Source of the DNA: Chitinophagaceae bacterium IBVUCB1
Lineage (GTDB): Bacteria > Bacteroidota > Bacteroidia > Chitinophagales > Chitinophagaceae
Reading direction: 5' to 3'
Length of the DNA stretch: 64,000 nt
NCBI GenBank assembly: GCA_002127285.1
Contig: NFUW01000001.1
Location: 12,057-76,056, forward strand
The notes beneath the pieces are model-generated. The model had not been told where the DNA came from, made no database searches, and saw only the letters and a program-made list of their open reading frames with translations. The position numbers and the translations under genes are program-made. Positions 1-8,573 of the stretch are shown in pieces (position 1 is the stretch's first letter; the number at the start of each line of letters is the position of its first letter).

Positions 1-979
1 CGTTTGCAGGGTCTGCCCTATTCGTATCTATCAAAAAACGCCAGTTAACTACGTTATTCGCCGTATCCCATTGTATCTGCGCAGAATTTGAATCTACATA
101 TCCGATTGCAATTTTCGGTATCTTATTGCAAGGAGGAAGTGTCATAAACGCCATGGTGTCCCACATAGAATAGCTGATGGCGTTGCAGTAATTACGTACA
201 CGCAGGTAATGCATCTTGTTAGGTATTAAACCTGTTACAAATGCACTGGTAGCTGTTGTTGATACAATAGGCTGATATATCTTACCGGGGGTAGTAGTAT
301 CTATCAGGTATTCGTATCTAAATGAACCGGGTACTGCATTCCAGTTAACGGTGGCTGAGGTAGAATTGATATTCGTTGTGGCTGTCGCTATCGCTTTCGT
401 ACACGGAGAACCGGGAATGATATCTAACGCAAGTTCTGCACAACCGGAGCCTCCACCATTACTTGTAGTGTTTGCATTAAGCCCCCACATGCGTCTATTA
501 CCATTAGAACCACCCTGCTGCAATGTTATACCTCCAGTGTAAGAGTTGTTTCTGTATATATCTATTATGATATTTGATGTACCATCCCAAAAGAAGGGTG
601 TTGCTAATGTAAACGAAAACCATTGACCACTTACATGCGACACTGTTGCGCTTGATGCAAAATAACTTGGTGTAAGCCCAGTTATCCATGGGTTAATACC
701 AGTAGGCATGGCAGTAAGCGTTGTTGTGCCTATTGATATGCCTAAGTTGGTAAATGAACTTGTGTTAGTAGATGCAGCTCTGAAATAAATAGTAGTAATT
801 GTACCCATCGGTACTGCAGGGATAAAGTCTGTAGGCATATATAAATATTGTACCCTATCAGCTATTGTTGATCCAAAAGGGAAAACATTATTTGCACCGC
901 TTTGTGAGCAAACATATGTTTGTGCTTTTGCGCTTACTGACAATAATAATACTACTAGAATAGATAGAATTTTTTTCAT
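1..979 (-). CDS. Secreted fibronectin-type-III-like protein, C-terminus beyond window
   Basis: The minus-strand frame opens at an ATG at 979 and runs off the window at position 1, so at least 326 codons are present. The N-terminus is a signal peptide (MKK, hydrophobic stretch, then SVSAKAQ). The first half, to about residue 190, resembles a jelly-roll-like segment with a stretch rich in Gly/Asn. From about residue 190 there are fibronectin-III-like modules with the pattern INSTSATVNWNAVPGSFRYEY and LIPNKMHYLRVRNYC. The modules match those of the next gene (1167-2960), so both are probably T9SS-exported surface proteins; the sorting domain itself would lie outside the window. Substrate or partner is unknown. 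Confidence 0.8.
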   Translation of the reverse strand, partial: MKKILSILVVLLLSVSAKAQTYVCSQSGANNVFPFGSTIADRVQYLYMPTDFIPAVPMGTITTIYFRAASTNTSSFTNLGISIGTTTLTAMPTGINPWITGLTPSYFASSATVSHVSGQWFSFTLATPFFWDGTSNIIIDIYRNNSYTGGITLQQGGSNGNRRMWGLNANTTSNGGGSGCAELALDIIPGSPCTKAIATATTNINSTSATVNWNAVPGSFRYEYLIDTTTPGKIYQPIVSTTATSAFVTGLIPNKMHYLRVRNYCNAISYSMWDTMAFMTLPPCNKIPKIAIGYVDSNSAQIQWDTANNVVNWRFLIDTNRADPAN

Positions 980-1112
980 TCTTACCTGATATTTATTATA
1001 TATTATAAAACAATAAATTCAATTGCTCTTGTTGCAATATAATTAAAACTACACAGAGATTAAAGATATATTAATTAGCATGTATTTTTTTAATCCCATT
1101 TTAATTTGAAAT

Positions 1113-1145
1113 AAAATAGGGCTAACCAAACGGCAGCCCTATTTT
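1113..1145 (-). terminator. Inverted-repeat terminator after the 597-residue T9SS protein
   Basis: Arms AAAATAGGGCT (1113-1123) and AGCCCTATTTT (1135-1145) are perfect 11-bp complements with an 11-nt loop. On the minus strand the second arm is T-rich and lies just after the stop codon at 1167. Confidence 0.7.
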
Positions 1146-1166
1146 ACTAACTATTGATTAAAACTA

Positions 1167-2960
1167 TTAATTCTTATTGAACTTCACTGCACTCACAGTA
1201 CCATCGTCTTTCATACGAACCATATAGATTCCTGATGATAATTTAGTAACATCTACTTGCAATACACTGCTTGTTACTTTAACTGCAATAATTACTTTAC
1301 CTGTTATGTCGGTTATTTCAAGTTCTGCATCATTGCTATAAGTACCTGCAATCTCTACATTTAATTTATCAGCAACCGGATTGGGATATAATGATATACG
1401 CGAAGAGGCAGTTGTTATAGCACTAATAGATGTTGGTGGTAACGTCTTGAAGTCTATTTCTGCCCATCTAGATTTTGATTCTACCCCAAAATCATTGCAG
1501 TTGCAACGGATATACATTGCATAATCGGTACTCGGTTGCAGATAAGGTGTCTGTATTCTTGTAGTAATAATAGGTGTTCCGATAGAAGGCGGATTTGAAG
1601 GAGTACCTAAAAAATATTCGTATTGATAAGCAGTATTCATGCTATTCCAGTAAACAATAGCATTATTGTTTGTAAGCCAAGACAACCCCAATATTGGTGC
1701 ACGGCAAGGTACAGGCGTTCTAAATGAATCTAGCATCCAAGCCGAGCTGTCTATATTAGGACAAAGCGAACGATAATATACATAATAACGCGTACCCTCC
1801 ATAAGGCCGGTAAGCGCGACAGACGTAGTAGCTAAAGTTGTTGCAGCACTACCAGTAGGTGTAAGTTTAGTAGCAGACCAAATATATTGGTAGTTGTTTG
1901 CCGTAGTAACTGCAGGCCACTGGAACGTACATGAGTTGGAATCTATATTAGCTATTATCAACTTGCCAGGCCTTGTACATTCAGCTCTTGTCCTGAAGGA
2001 AACCGTATCCCATTGAGAAATACTGGTGAGAGAGCAACGAGTGCGTATATGCGCATAGTATGTGGTATTGGGTAGCAAACCAGTAATACTACCGTTTGTA
2101 TTGGGTGTTGTAAAAATTGTAGTAGCAACATTGGGCGCTAAATCTGCTCTTGTATCTACAGCATATTGATAATCTAACGCACCGGTAACACCAGTCCAAC
2201 TGAATGATGCAGCTTGAGAATTTACATTACCTACTGTAAGTGCGGTAGCTTTGGGGCATGGAGTAGGTGGATCCCATTGATACACCTGATTATTGGCAGG
2301 ATATGCAGTGTACGTGAATAAGGTTGTAAATGAAGGTACCGGGCTTACAGAAGGAGTAGGTAAGGACTGGTAATCAGATGAAGACCAAGCTATACCGATA
2401 CCATAAGATGAAACACGGGTTGTAGTTCCTTCTCTTTTGTAAATAAATTGTATACGTCCTGATGTTTCATATAACCTTACTTGCATTGAATACTCGGAAT
2501 TACTTTGCTGAGCATATGGCCTCCAGTTCCGCCATTCAAAAGTAAACACCCTGTTAGGGGCTGTACCTGTTGTTGAATACGATGCACTACCTGCAGTCCC
2601 CCACTCATCCCCCCACATTGGGAACAATACAGGCTGAGTGCTAGTAATAGCAGATGCAGAAACACCTAACCAAACGGAAGATGAATTCGATAAAGATAGA
2701 TAACCATTTGAACCAACACTTACTGTTGTATAGTTATTACCACAAAACGGGAAAGTAAAATTAAGTGGTATGTTAGTTTGAATACAGTCATCACACAATA
2801 TACTGCTAGATGTACCACCTGATAAATATGAATATGTTTCAGAACTTGTAGTAAATACATATGTAGAACAAGCAGGTATTTGCGCATATGTTCTGCCTGC
2901 AAATAACAGGGATGCCAACATTACAGAGAGTATGCCTAAGGATTTGTAAATATTACGCAT
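1167..2960 (-). CDS. Secreted fibronectin type III protein with T9SS type A sorting domain
   Basis: The protein has 597 residues. Residues 1-26 form a signal peptide ending TYAQ. An N-terminal region of about 200 residues (NYTTVSVGSNGYLSLS, FPMWGDEW) resembles the nidogen-like beta domains common in Bacteroidota surface proteins. Three fibronectin-III-like modules follow (about 235-325, 330-415, 420-505), each opening with a Cys-containing strand and carrying the TxYxxxIRxxC pattern. The last 75 residues carry the T9SS type A sorting domain: YPNPVADKLNVEI, then GIYMVRMKDDGTVSAVKF. It is expected to be exported through the outer membrane and either anchored or released. It is related in layout to the truncated gene downstream at 1-979. 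Ligand unknown. Confidence 0.88.
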   Translation of the reverse strand: MRNIYKSLGILSVMLASLLFAGRTYAQIPACSTYVFTTSSETYSYLSGGTSSSILCDDCIQTNIPLNFTFPFCGNNYTTVSVGSNGYLSLSNSSSVWLGVSASAITSTQPVLFPMWGDEWGTAGSASYSTTGTAPNRVFTFEWRNWRPYAQQSNSEYSMQVRLYETSGRIQFIYKREGTTTRVSSYGIGIAWSSSDYQSLPTPSVSPVPSFTTLFTYTAYPANNQVYQWDPPTPCPKATALTVGNVNSQAASFSWTGVTGALDYQYAVDTRADLAPNVATTIFTTPNTNGSITGLLPNTTYYAHIRTRCSLTSISQWDTVSFRTRAECTRPGKLIIANIDSNSCTFQWPAVTTANNYQYIWSATKLTPTGSAATTLATTSVALTGLMEGTRYYVYYRSLCPNIDSSAWMLDSFRTPVPCRAPILGLSWLTNNNAIVYWNSMNTAYQYEYFLGTPSNPPSIGTPIITTRIQTPYLQPSTDYAMYIRCNCNDFGVESKSRWAEIDFKTLPPTSISAITTASSRISLYPNPVADKLNVEIAGTYSNDAELEITDITGKVIIAVKVTSSVLQVDVTKLSSGIYMVRMKDDGTVSAVKFNKN

Positions 2961-3027
2961 AAATAAAGGTTTTTCTTAGTTTAAGTTAACTTCATAAAAA
3001 TAACATTTTTTTAGAATAAAGCATAAA

Positions 3028-3061
3028 AAAATCTGCTATGATTATTCACATAGCAGATTTT
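3028..3061 (-). terminator. Terminator of the class I aldolase gene
   Basis: AAAATCTGCTATG (3028-3040) and CATAGCAGATTTT (3049-3061) form a perfect 13-bp stem with an 8-nt loop. The run of A at 3025-3030 gives a U-tract on the minus strand, just after the stop at 3087. Confidence 0.85.
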
Positions 3062-3086
3062 AATCTATTTATTAGCTATATAATTA

Positions 3087-4145
3087 CTAAGCTATTGTAA
3101 CATCCTTATCCAGATACACGTCCTGGATGGTATTCAGCAGTTCCACACCTTCGTTCATTGGTTTTTGGAATGCTTTGCGGCCGCTTATGAGACCCATACC
3201 ACCTGCACGCTTGTTTACAACGGCTGTCATCACAGCTTCTGCCATATCAGATGCGCCTTTCGACTCGCCACCAGAGTTTATCAGGCCTGCACGCCCCATG
3301 TAGCAGTTAGCAACCTGATAGCGGCACAGGTCTATCGGATGGTCTGTAGTCAGATTTTCGTACACTTTCTTGTGTGTTTTACCAAATGCCAGCGCATTAT
3401 AGCCGCCATTGCCTGCAGGCAATTTTTGCTTAATGATGTCCGCCTGAATCGTTACACCCAGATGGTTGGCTTGCGCTGTCAGGTCGGCTGCGGTATGATA
3501 GTCTACGCCATCTTTCTTAAAGCCGCTATTGCGCAGGTAGCACCACAATACGGTAGCCATACCCAGTTCGTGTGCATATTCAAAAGCCTTAGCTACTTCT
3601 ACTATCTGGCGCGCGCTTTCGTCGCTGCCAAAGTAGATAGTAGCACCTACTGCCGTAGCACCCATATTCCACGCATCCTTAATGGTGCCGAACATGATTT
3701 GGTCAAACTTATTGGGGTAAGAGATAAACTCGTTGTGGTTTATCTTTACTATGAAAGGTATCTTGTGCGCATACTTGCGTGCTACAGCACCCAATACACC
3801 ATAAGTAGAAGCAACAGCATTGCAACCGCCTTCCATAGCCAGCTTCACAATATTTTCAGGGTCGAAATAAATAGGATTGGGAGCGAAAGATGCACCTGCA
3901 CTATGTTCTATACCTTGGTCAACAGGCAGTATAGATACATAACCCGTATTGGCAAGACGGCCGTTGCCCATCAACGCTTGTATGCTTTTCAGCGTTTGTA
4001 TGTTGCGGTTCGACATAGACCATACGTCATCTACCACATTGCCCGTAGGCAGATGCAGCGATGATTTGTCAATGGTTTTGCAAGTGTGTTCTAAATAAAA
4101 ACCAGCTTGGTCGCCCAGAAGTTCCTGAATTTTTTTCGATGCCAT
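3087..4145 (-). CDS. fbaB: Class I fructose-bisphosphate aldolase
   Basis: 352 residues, the usual length of the FbaB/DhnA-type class I aldolases, which cleave fructose 1,6-bisphosphate through a Schiff-base lysine without metal. Recognisable family segments are [10 protein letters not shown] (about 73-82), a [13 protein letters not shown] loop, FIVKINHNE with a central lysine (about 132-140), [10 protein letters not shown] (about 196-205), [11 protein letters not shown] (about 234-244) and [10 protein letters not shown] followed by [12 protein letters not shown] near the phosphate-binding end. Glycolysis/gluconeogenesis in the cytoplasm. The gene stands alone, with its own promoter (TATCTTTG on the minus strand at 4178-4185) and its own terminator. 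Start ATG at 4145 fits that promoter. Confidence 0.93.
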   Translation of the reverse strand: MASKKIQELLGDQAGFYLEHTCKTIDKSSLHLPTGNVVDDVWSMSNRNIQTLKSIQALMGNGRLANTGYVSILPVDQGIEHSAGASFAPNPIYFDPENIVKLAMEGGCNAVASTYGVLGAVARKYAHKIPFIVKINHNEFISYPNKFDQIMFGTIKDAWNMGATAVGATIYFGSDESARQIVEVAKAFEYAHELGMATVLWCYLRNSGFKKDGVDYHTAADLTAQANHLGVTIQADIIKQKLPAGNGGYNALAFGKTHKKVYENLTTDHPIDLCRYQVANCYMGRAGLINSGGESKGASDMAEAVMTAVVNKRAGGMGLISGRKAFQKPMNEGVELLNTIQDVYLDKDVTIA

Positions 4146-4177
4146 ATATATATGATAGTTTTACTTTAAAAAGTGTG

Positions 4178-4185
4178 CAAAGATA
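4178..4185 (-). promoter_or_regulatory. Promoter -7 element of the aldolase gene
   Basis: On the minus strand this reads TATCTTTG, the Bacteroidota TAnnTTTG element, 32 nt upstream of the ATG at 4145. No clear TTTG -33 partner is visible. Confidence 0.5.
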
Positions 4186-4258
4186 AATATTTAGCTGATA
4201 AGTAGATGCTGATAGGCATAATACCTAAACACAAACACCACAATGTGGATAATTGCCT

Positions 4259-4266
4259 TAGATTTG
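4259..4266 (+). promoter_or_regulatory. Promoter -7 element deciding the desaturase start
   Basis: TAGATTTG matches TAnnTTTG. It lies inside the longest possible frame (ATG 4206) but 29 nt before the ATG at 4296, which supports the later start. Confidence 0.5.
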
Positions 4267-4295
4267 CGGCTCTCATTACAGTTCGAAATACACAC

Positions 4296-5051
4296 ATGGT
4301 CATATTATTATTTTTCATTGCACACTGGTATTTATCCCTTTTTTCGCAAACGTTTTTTCAGCACCGCTATGCAGCACATGGCTCTTATAGCATGAGCAAG
4401 GGCTGGGAACGCTTTTGGTTTATATTCACTTTCATTACCCAAGGCTCGTCTTACCTAAGCACACGCACCTATGCACTGATGCACCGTATGCACCATGCCT
4501 ATGCCGATACCGATAAAGACCCGCACTCTCCGCTGCATCACAAAAACGTATTTGGTATGATGTGGCATACCAAAAAAGTATATACCGATATTTTTGACGG
4601 TAAAGTAGCCATCGAAGACCGTTTTAAAAAGAATGTACCCGAGTGGCGTTCTTTTGATGTGTTTGCACATAGCTGGATGCCACGCATTATTTGGATGGCA
4701 CTATATATCGCTTTCTACATACAGTTTGCTACTGCTTGGTGGATGTATCTGCTGCTGCCTATACATGCCATGATGGGGCCGGTACATGGTGCTATTATCA
4801 ATTGGTATGCACACAAATTCGGCTACAAGAATTTTGAAATGAAAAATACAGCAGATAATCTGTTTCACGTAGATATACTGATGCTGGGCGAGTCTTACCA
4901 CAACAATCACCATATGCGTGCATCCAACCCCAACTTTGGTGTACGCTGGCACGAGATAGACCCAGTCTATTACATCATCCGCCTGTTTAGTAAAATTGGC
5001 ATCATCAAACTAAAGCCCGTAAAACTAAACCCGATAGAAACGGATTTTTAG
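4296..5051 (+). CDS. Membrane fatty acid (acyl-CoA) desaturase
   Basis: An integral-membrane di-iron desaturase with the three histidine clusters of the family: HRYAAH, HRMHHAYAD (HxxHH) and the late HNNHH cluster. Hydrophobic segments lie at the N-terminus and in the middle (YIAFYIQFATAWWMYLLL). It inserts a double bond into fatty acyl chains and so sets membrane fluidity. An upstream ATG at 4206 would add 30 residues without family character (IIPKHKHHNVDN...). I prefer 4296 because the peptide then starts MVILLFFIAHWYL, right before the first His box, and because a TAnnTTTG element sits at 4259-4266. The stop overlaps the convergent glycosyltransferase stop by 4 nt. Regiospecificity cannot be read from sequence. 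Confidence 0.88.
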   Translation: MVILLFFIAHWYLSLFSQTFFQHRYAAHGSYSMSKGWERFWFIFTFITQGSSYLSTRTYALMHRMHHAYADTDKDPHSPLHHKNVFGMMWHTKKVYTDIFDGKVAIEDRFKKNVPEWRSFDVFAHSWMPRIIWMALYIAFYIQFATAWWMYLLLPIHAMMGPVHGAIINWYAHKFGYKNFEMKNTADNLFHVDILMLGESYHNNHHMRASNPNFGVRWHEIDPVYYIIRLFSKIGIIKLKPVKLNPIETDF

Positions 5052-6607
5052 TTGGCTTCTTGCAGATGGTATAGTATCATATCTAATTGGGTGTAGGCTG
5101 TATCTAACGGTTTGTCATTTTCATCTACTATTTTCCAATCAGGGTTGTGTTTTGGATAATAGCAATAATACTTAATACCGTATTTCCTCAATTCAGGCAG
5201 CAGTTCCTGAAAACTCTTAGGTGCTTTGTGCATAATGTAATAAGCATTGCCGGTAAAATAGGCTATCCTTTGCATGGCTACCGCTTCGGGCTTACCGAAT
5301 ATTACATTGCTGGCATATCTTCCTATAATATCTTCTTGTCGCAGCTTTTGTGCCAACTCATATTCCTGTTTTCCAACGTTCCACATCTTACTAATACCAT
5401 ATACCGGCCATACAACATAGCTAATGGCAAACAGAGCCATTACCCATCCCTTATTCAGCAATCTGTTTTTCTTAATAATAGCCACACCCAGCACTATACT
5501 GATGGGCAGCATATACCATATATACCGTGCCTCGAAGTTGATTAGAAAAAAAGGCAATGGGAATAATATGAATGGAATAATGATGGGATAATACGCCCTG
5601 AATTTTTGTCGCCTCTGTTTACGAAATAGCAACAACCAAACCATATATACCCATACAGCAAGAAAGCCCACGCCTATCTGCAAACTGCTGATGGTAAACT
5701 TGAAACTATTTTGCACCAGTTTCATCATCTGTTTTAGAAACAAATCTGCCGAATGCCAAAACATGGGCGTTTGCCCGTTTACCATCAAAGGGTCTTCCCA
5801 ATACGATACTGCATGTGTGTTGGGTGGCGGCAGTAAGTATTGAATATCTGCCTGCCAATAAGGATGCCCTACCAAATACCACGACATATTGAGCCGCCCC
5901 GCAGAGCCTGTCGTCCATATGCCATATTTATGATGCAGTGCATACAGCCACGGGCTGCTTACTAATAACATTGTGCCAATGATGATGATGCTAATCTTCA
6001 AGCACTCTACCCTATTGGCTTTGCGCCACGCCCTTGTATTGTAAAATACGATGGCTAAAGTGCTGATGATGAAAAACGAAAAAGCGTATGCTTTGGCAAA
6101 ATAGGCTAATGCCCCCAACACACCTGCACCCACCCAATACGCTGGGGTATGCCTGAATTTGTGGCTTGCCATGATGCGCAATGCGTATAGCAAAAAGAAA
6201 CATTCCCACAGGTCGTCAAAATTTTGCCAATACACTGCATAAGACAGAAACACTGCCATGGCAGCGCATAGCATCCACTGCCATGCTACCCTTACGCTAT
6301 ACTTCCTGAAAAAAGATTGTGTAACCCATACCAGCAACACAGCAGCTATACTGTTGGCAATAATAGCACCGCCAATGGCAGTCGTCCCCATTTTTATCAG
6401 CAATGCCGTAAGCCAGCAACTCCACGGGCTCCAGTACCCGTTGATGGCATATCGCCAATCGCCATCGGCATAATGTTGAGATATGGTAAGGTATGCCGTA
6501 GCATCGGGGTCTATATAATACTTGCAGTACGGGTAGTAAATAACTATCAGCAACACCAAGCCAATGGCAGATGCAAGAAAAGGTATGTATTGCCTGATGC
6601 GTTGCAC
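5048..6607 (-). CDS. GT-C type membrane glycosyltransferase (PMT/ArnT-like)
   Basis: 519 residues with about ten or more hydrophobic segments. The first loop after the N-terminal membrane helix carries YIDPDATAYLTISQHYADGDW, with the acidic residues expected for the lipid-phosphate-sugar-dependent GT-C fold (GT39/GT83 type). It has a soluble-looking C-terminal segment of about 100 residues (KLRQEDIIGRYASNVIF onward). Its start lies 6 nt after the stop of 6614-7984, a protein of the same architecture, so the two are probably co-transcribed. Likely role: transfer of a sugar from an undecaprenyl-phosphate carrier to an envelope glycan or lipid. Acceptor and sugar are unknown; family assignment is from layout and motif only. 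Confidence 0.7.
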   Translation of the reverse strand: MQRIRQYIPFLASAIGLVLLIVIYYPYCKYYIDPDATAYLTISQHYADGDWRYAINGYWSPWSCWLTALLIKMGTTAIGGAIIANSIAAVLLVWVTQSFFRKYSVRVAWQWMLCAAMAVFLSYAVYWQNFDDLWECFFLLYALRIMASHKFRHTPAYWVGAGVLGALAYFAKAYAFSFFIISTLAIVFYNTRAWRKANRVECLKISIIIIGTMLLVSSPWLYALHHKYGIWTTGSAGRLNMSWYLVGHPYWQADIQYLLPPPNTHAVSYWEDPLMVNGQTPMFWHSADLFLKQMMKLVQNSFKFTISSLQIGVGFLAVWVYMVWLLLFRKQRRQKFRAYYPIIIPFILFPLPFFLINFEARYIWYMLPISIVLGVAIIKKNRLLNKGWVMALFAISYVVWPVYGISKMWNVGKQEYELAQKLRQEDIIGRYASNVIFGKPEAVAMQRIAYFTGNAYYIMHKAPKSFQELLPELRKYGIKYYCYYPKHNPDWKIVDENDKPLDTAYTQLDMILYHLQEAN

Positions 6608-6613
6608 AGTATG

Positions 6614-7984
6614 TTATTCTTCTTTATTATTAAGCTCTCCGCCGCGCATACGTTGCAGCATCATCTGATAACCCAATGCGGCGCAGCCTATCAGCAGCAA
6701 TGATACTGGCATCAGGTAGCGGGCATATGCAACAGGGCCTGTGATGAATACAAAATAAAATAGCAGTAAGCCAAACACCCACTTATACTGTGCCTCTATG
6801 CTACGCGAAAAAAAGAACAGCACAGTCCCGATAAGTTTCAGCACGCAAAACAAAAGCACTAATAAAGCAATGGGGGCTGATGGATTGGTACTGATATAAT
6901 TCCGCACTCCGCTAATGCCATCCTGCATCATTACTTCTCTGAAGGGGCGTGTAGATGGGCTGTGTATTTGCTGCAAAGTGGTTTGGGCTGTAAATAAATC
7001 CATCTCTCCCTTGCCGGGGTCTGCCAGCATTACCACACTCTTGCGGATGTGCATAGCGGTGTAAGGAAGAAAATTATCTTTCAGCATTTGCAATGCTTTG
7101 GCAGACTGATAGTCGTATCGTTTAGAGAAGTTTTTAATAGCCATTGAAGCCGCCAGTTCCGCTTCGTAGAAGCTACGGGCAGAATCTGCCCCATATGTTT
7201 CGCGTACATAATACTCCTGATTATAGAGTAACGCATTGATGGACTGGATGCTTGAAAAATGTATTTTGCCTGTTCGTGTATCGTTCCAGTAGCTATATAT
7301 CAGCACTACAAACATGGGCAACAATGCAGCCACTGCGGGCCTGATGATACCGTTCCTGTACCGCCTCGATACCAGCATCAGCAATACGAAATGCATCATC
7401 ACAAACGGATACCACACGGGTTTCATCATAATACCTGCTATCAGTGCAAGGCTCATAATAAATGCATGTTTCCACAATCTTGTTTGCAACAGCAACAGTA
7501 AATGCCTGCTATAAAACAATACGCAGGTTTGCAGCAACAATTCGGGCTGTATCAGGTTGGCATTGATAAACTGTGATGGGTATAACAATACGAAAGCCAT
7601 CAGCAGCCAATCGTACTTGCGGCTATACCCTATCAACTTCAGCGTGCTGCGCAGGTACAGGATATTGAAAACCGAAATAGCATTTTGCAGCAGCAGCACT
7701 ATCCAGTTATTAACACCGAAGATATATATTAGCCATAGGAAGAACGGATAGCCGGGCGGGCGCAGGGTATAATACATGGGGTCGAAAGGATCTAACAGGC
7801 TGCCCGAATAAAACCAACCTTTATTGAAGTTGATTGCCATATTGATATACTCCAGCGAATCGCCATTGTAGATGCATTTGTACTGCGTAGCCACAAGGAA
7901 ATAAACCAAGTGAACCACTATCAGCGATGCTACGAAGCGGACATCTGCACGGGTAGGTTTTAAAAAAATGGAGCCTTTTGCCAT
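6614..7984 (-). CDS. GT-C type membrane glycosyltransferase (PMT/ArnT-like)
   Basis: 456 residues and many hydrophobic segments. After the first helix the loop has YNGDSLEYINMAINFNKG, and then LRPPGYPFFLWLIY, the D-S-x-x-Y plus R-P-P-G-Y-P signature seen in the glycosyltransferase 39-like (PMT_2) proteins. The C-terminus ends in a basic, highly charged tail. First gene of a two-gene unit with 5048-6607 (6-nt gap). Probably membrane-bound and using a polyprenyl-phosphate sugar donor; substrate unknown. Confidence 0.72.
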   Translation of the reverse strand: MAKGSIFLKPTRADVRFVASLIVVHLVYFLVATQYKCIYNGDSLEYINMAINFNKGWFYSGSLLDPFDPMYYTLRPPGYPFFLWLIYIFGVNNWIVLLLQNAISVFNILYLRSTLKLIGYSRKYDWLLMAFVLLYPSQFINANLIQPELLLQTCVLFYSRHLLLLLQTRLWKHAFIMSLALIAGIMMKPVWYPFVMMHFVLLMLVSRRYRNGIIRPAVAALLPMFVVLIYSYWNDTRTGKIHFSSIQSINALLYNQEYYVRETYGADSARSFYEAELAASMAIKNFSKRYDYQSAKALQMLKDNFLPYTAMHIRKSVVMLADPGKGEMDLFTAQTTLQQIHSPSTRPFREVMMQDGISGVRNYISTNPSAPIALLVLLFCVLKLIGTVLFFFSRSIEAQYKWVFGLLLFYFVFITGPVAYARYLMPVSLLLIGCAALGYQMMLQRMRGGELNNKEE

Positions 7985-8067
7985 GTATATACAAATATAA
8001 CCCCTTAGCCTGCAAACTGAAATGTCTTGTTATGATTGTTTTAAGATATGCTGTATTACACTTTGGC

Positions 8068-8075
8068 TACCTTTA
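8068..8075 (+). promoter_or_regulatory. Promoter -7 like element before the 110-residue nucleotide-binding-like protein
   Basis: TACCTTTA (TAnnTTTG with the last base changed) lies 15 nt before the ATG at 8090 and inside the longer frame from 8048. It favours the later start. Confidence 0.35.
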
Positions 8076-8089
8076 GCAAAACAGCAGAC

Positions 8090-8422
8090 ATGATAATAGG
8101 AGTAGCAGGGCCATACAGTGCCGATACTGAAGCGCAAAGGCAAGCGAACCTGAACAGGCTGAACGAGGCTGCTGCCATACTGCTTGCCAAGGGGCATATA
8201 CCCCTGATAGGTATTAATGCAGCGCTACCCGTAGTAGATGCAGCCCATGTACCCGACCGCTACCAAGCCATTATGGATATATCTATGGCAGTGATAGACA
8301 AATGTGAAGCACTGCTACTGATAGCCGAAAGCAGAGGTGCAAACATGGAGCGCGACCATATACTTGCTAAAGGATTACCTGTATATTATAGTATAGAGGA
8401 AATACCGGATAGGAAAATCTAA
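8090..8422 (+). CDS. DUF4406-like / nucleoside 2-deoxyribosyltransferase-like protein
   Basis: 110 residues from the preferred ATG at 8090 (MIIGVAGPYSADTEAQRQANL). The beta-strand plus GPYS opening, the later strand EALLLIAES, RGANMERDHILAKGLPVYY and the small size match the nucleoside 2-deoxyribosyltransferase-like fold in which a C-terminal RGAxxE segment carries the acidic residue. These proteins bind or cleave nucleotides, but many have no assigned substrate. The ATG at 8048 would add 14 residues that overlap a probable promoter element. Single gene, divergent from the GT pair. Confidence 0.6.
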   Translation: MIIGVAGPYSADTEAQRQANLNRLNEAAAILLAKGHIPLIGINAALPVVDAAHVPDRYQAIMDISMAVIDKCEALLLIAESRGANMERDHILAKGLPVYYSIEEIPDRKI

Positions 8423-8430
8423 TAGTTAAG

Positions 8431-8520
8431 CACTAAATACCATATGCTAAATCCCAAATACTAAATCCTAAATGCTAAATACTAAATCCCAAATACTAAA
8501 TCCTAAAAAAGAAAATCCTA
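8431..8520. repeat. Short tandem array of TAAATnC units
   Basis: About twelve units of the heptamer TAAATnC or CAAATAC follow each other. Within it a 24-nt segment at 8447-8470 recurs exactly at 8482-8505 (35-nt period). Non-coding, between 8090-8422 and the convergent metal-receptor gene. Confidence 0.8.
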
Positions 8521-8528
8521 ACAATGTA

Positions 8529-8556
8529 AAAGTCGCTTGAAAAGGGATTTAGGGGT
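8529..8556 (+). repeat. Degenerate copy of the CCCCT-n-AGGGG intergenic palindrome
   Basis: The sequence AAGTCGCTTGAAAAGGG followed by ATTTAGGGGT aligns over its length with the copy at 9397-9422, with mismatches in the left arm. Confidence 0.5.
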
Positions 8557-8573
8557 AGCAAAATCTACACAAA

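Noticed and set aside
3165-4064. 299-residue open frame on the plus strand
   Set aside because: It lies opposite the aldolase gene, has a Cys/Tyr/His-rich composition typical of antisense frames, and no promoter or family pattern.
4206-4295. Upstream extension of the desaturase
   Set aside because: Codons lie over a TAnnTTTG promoter element and have no desaturase similarity.
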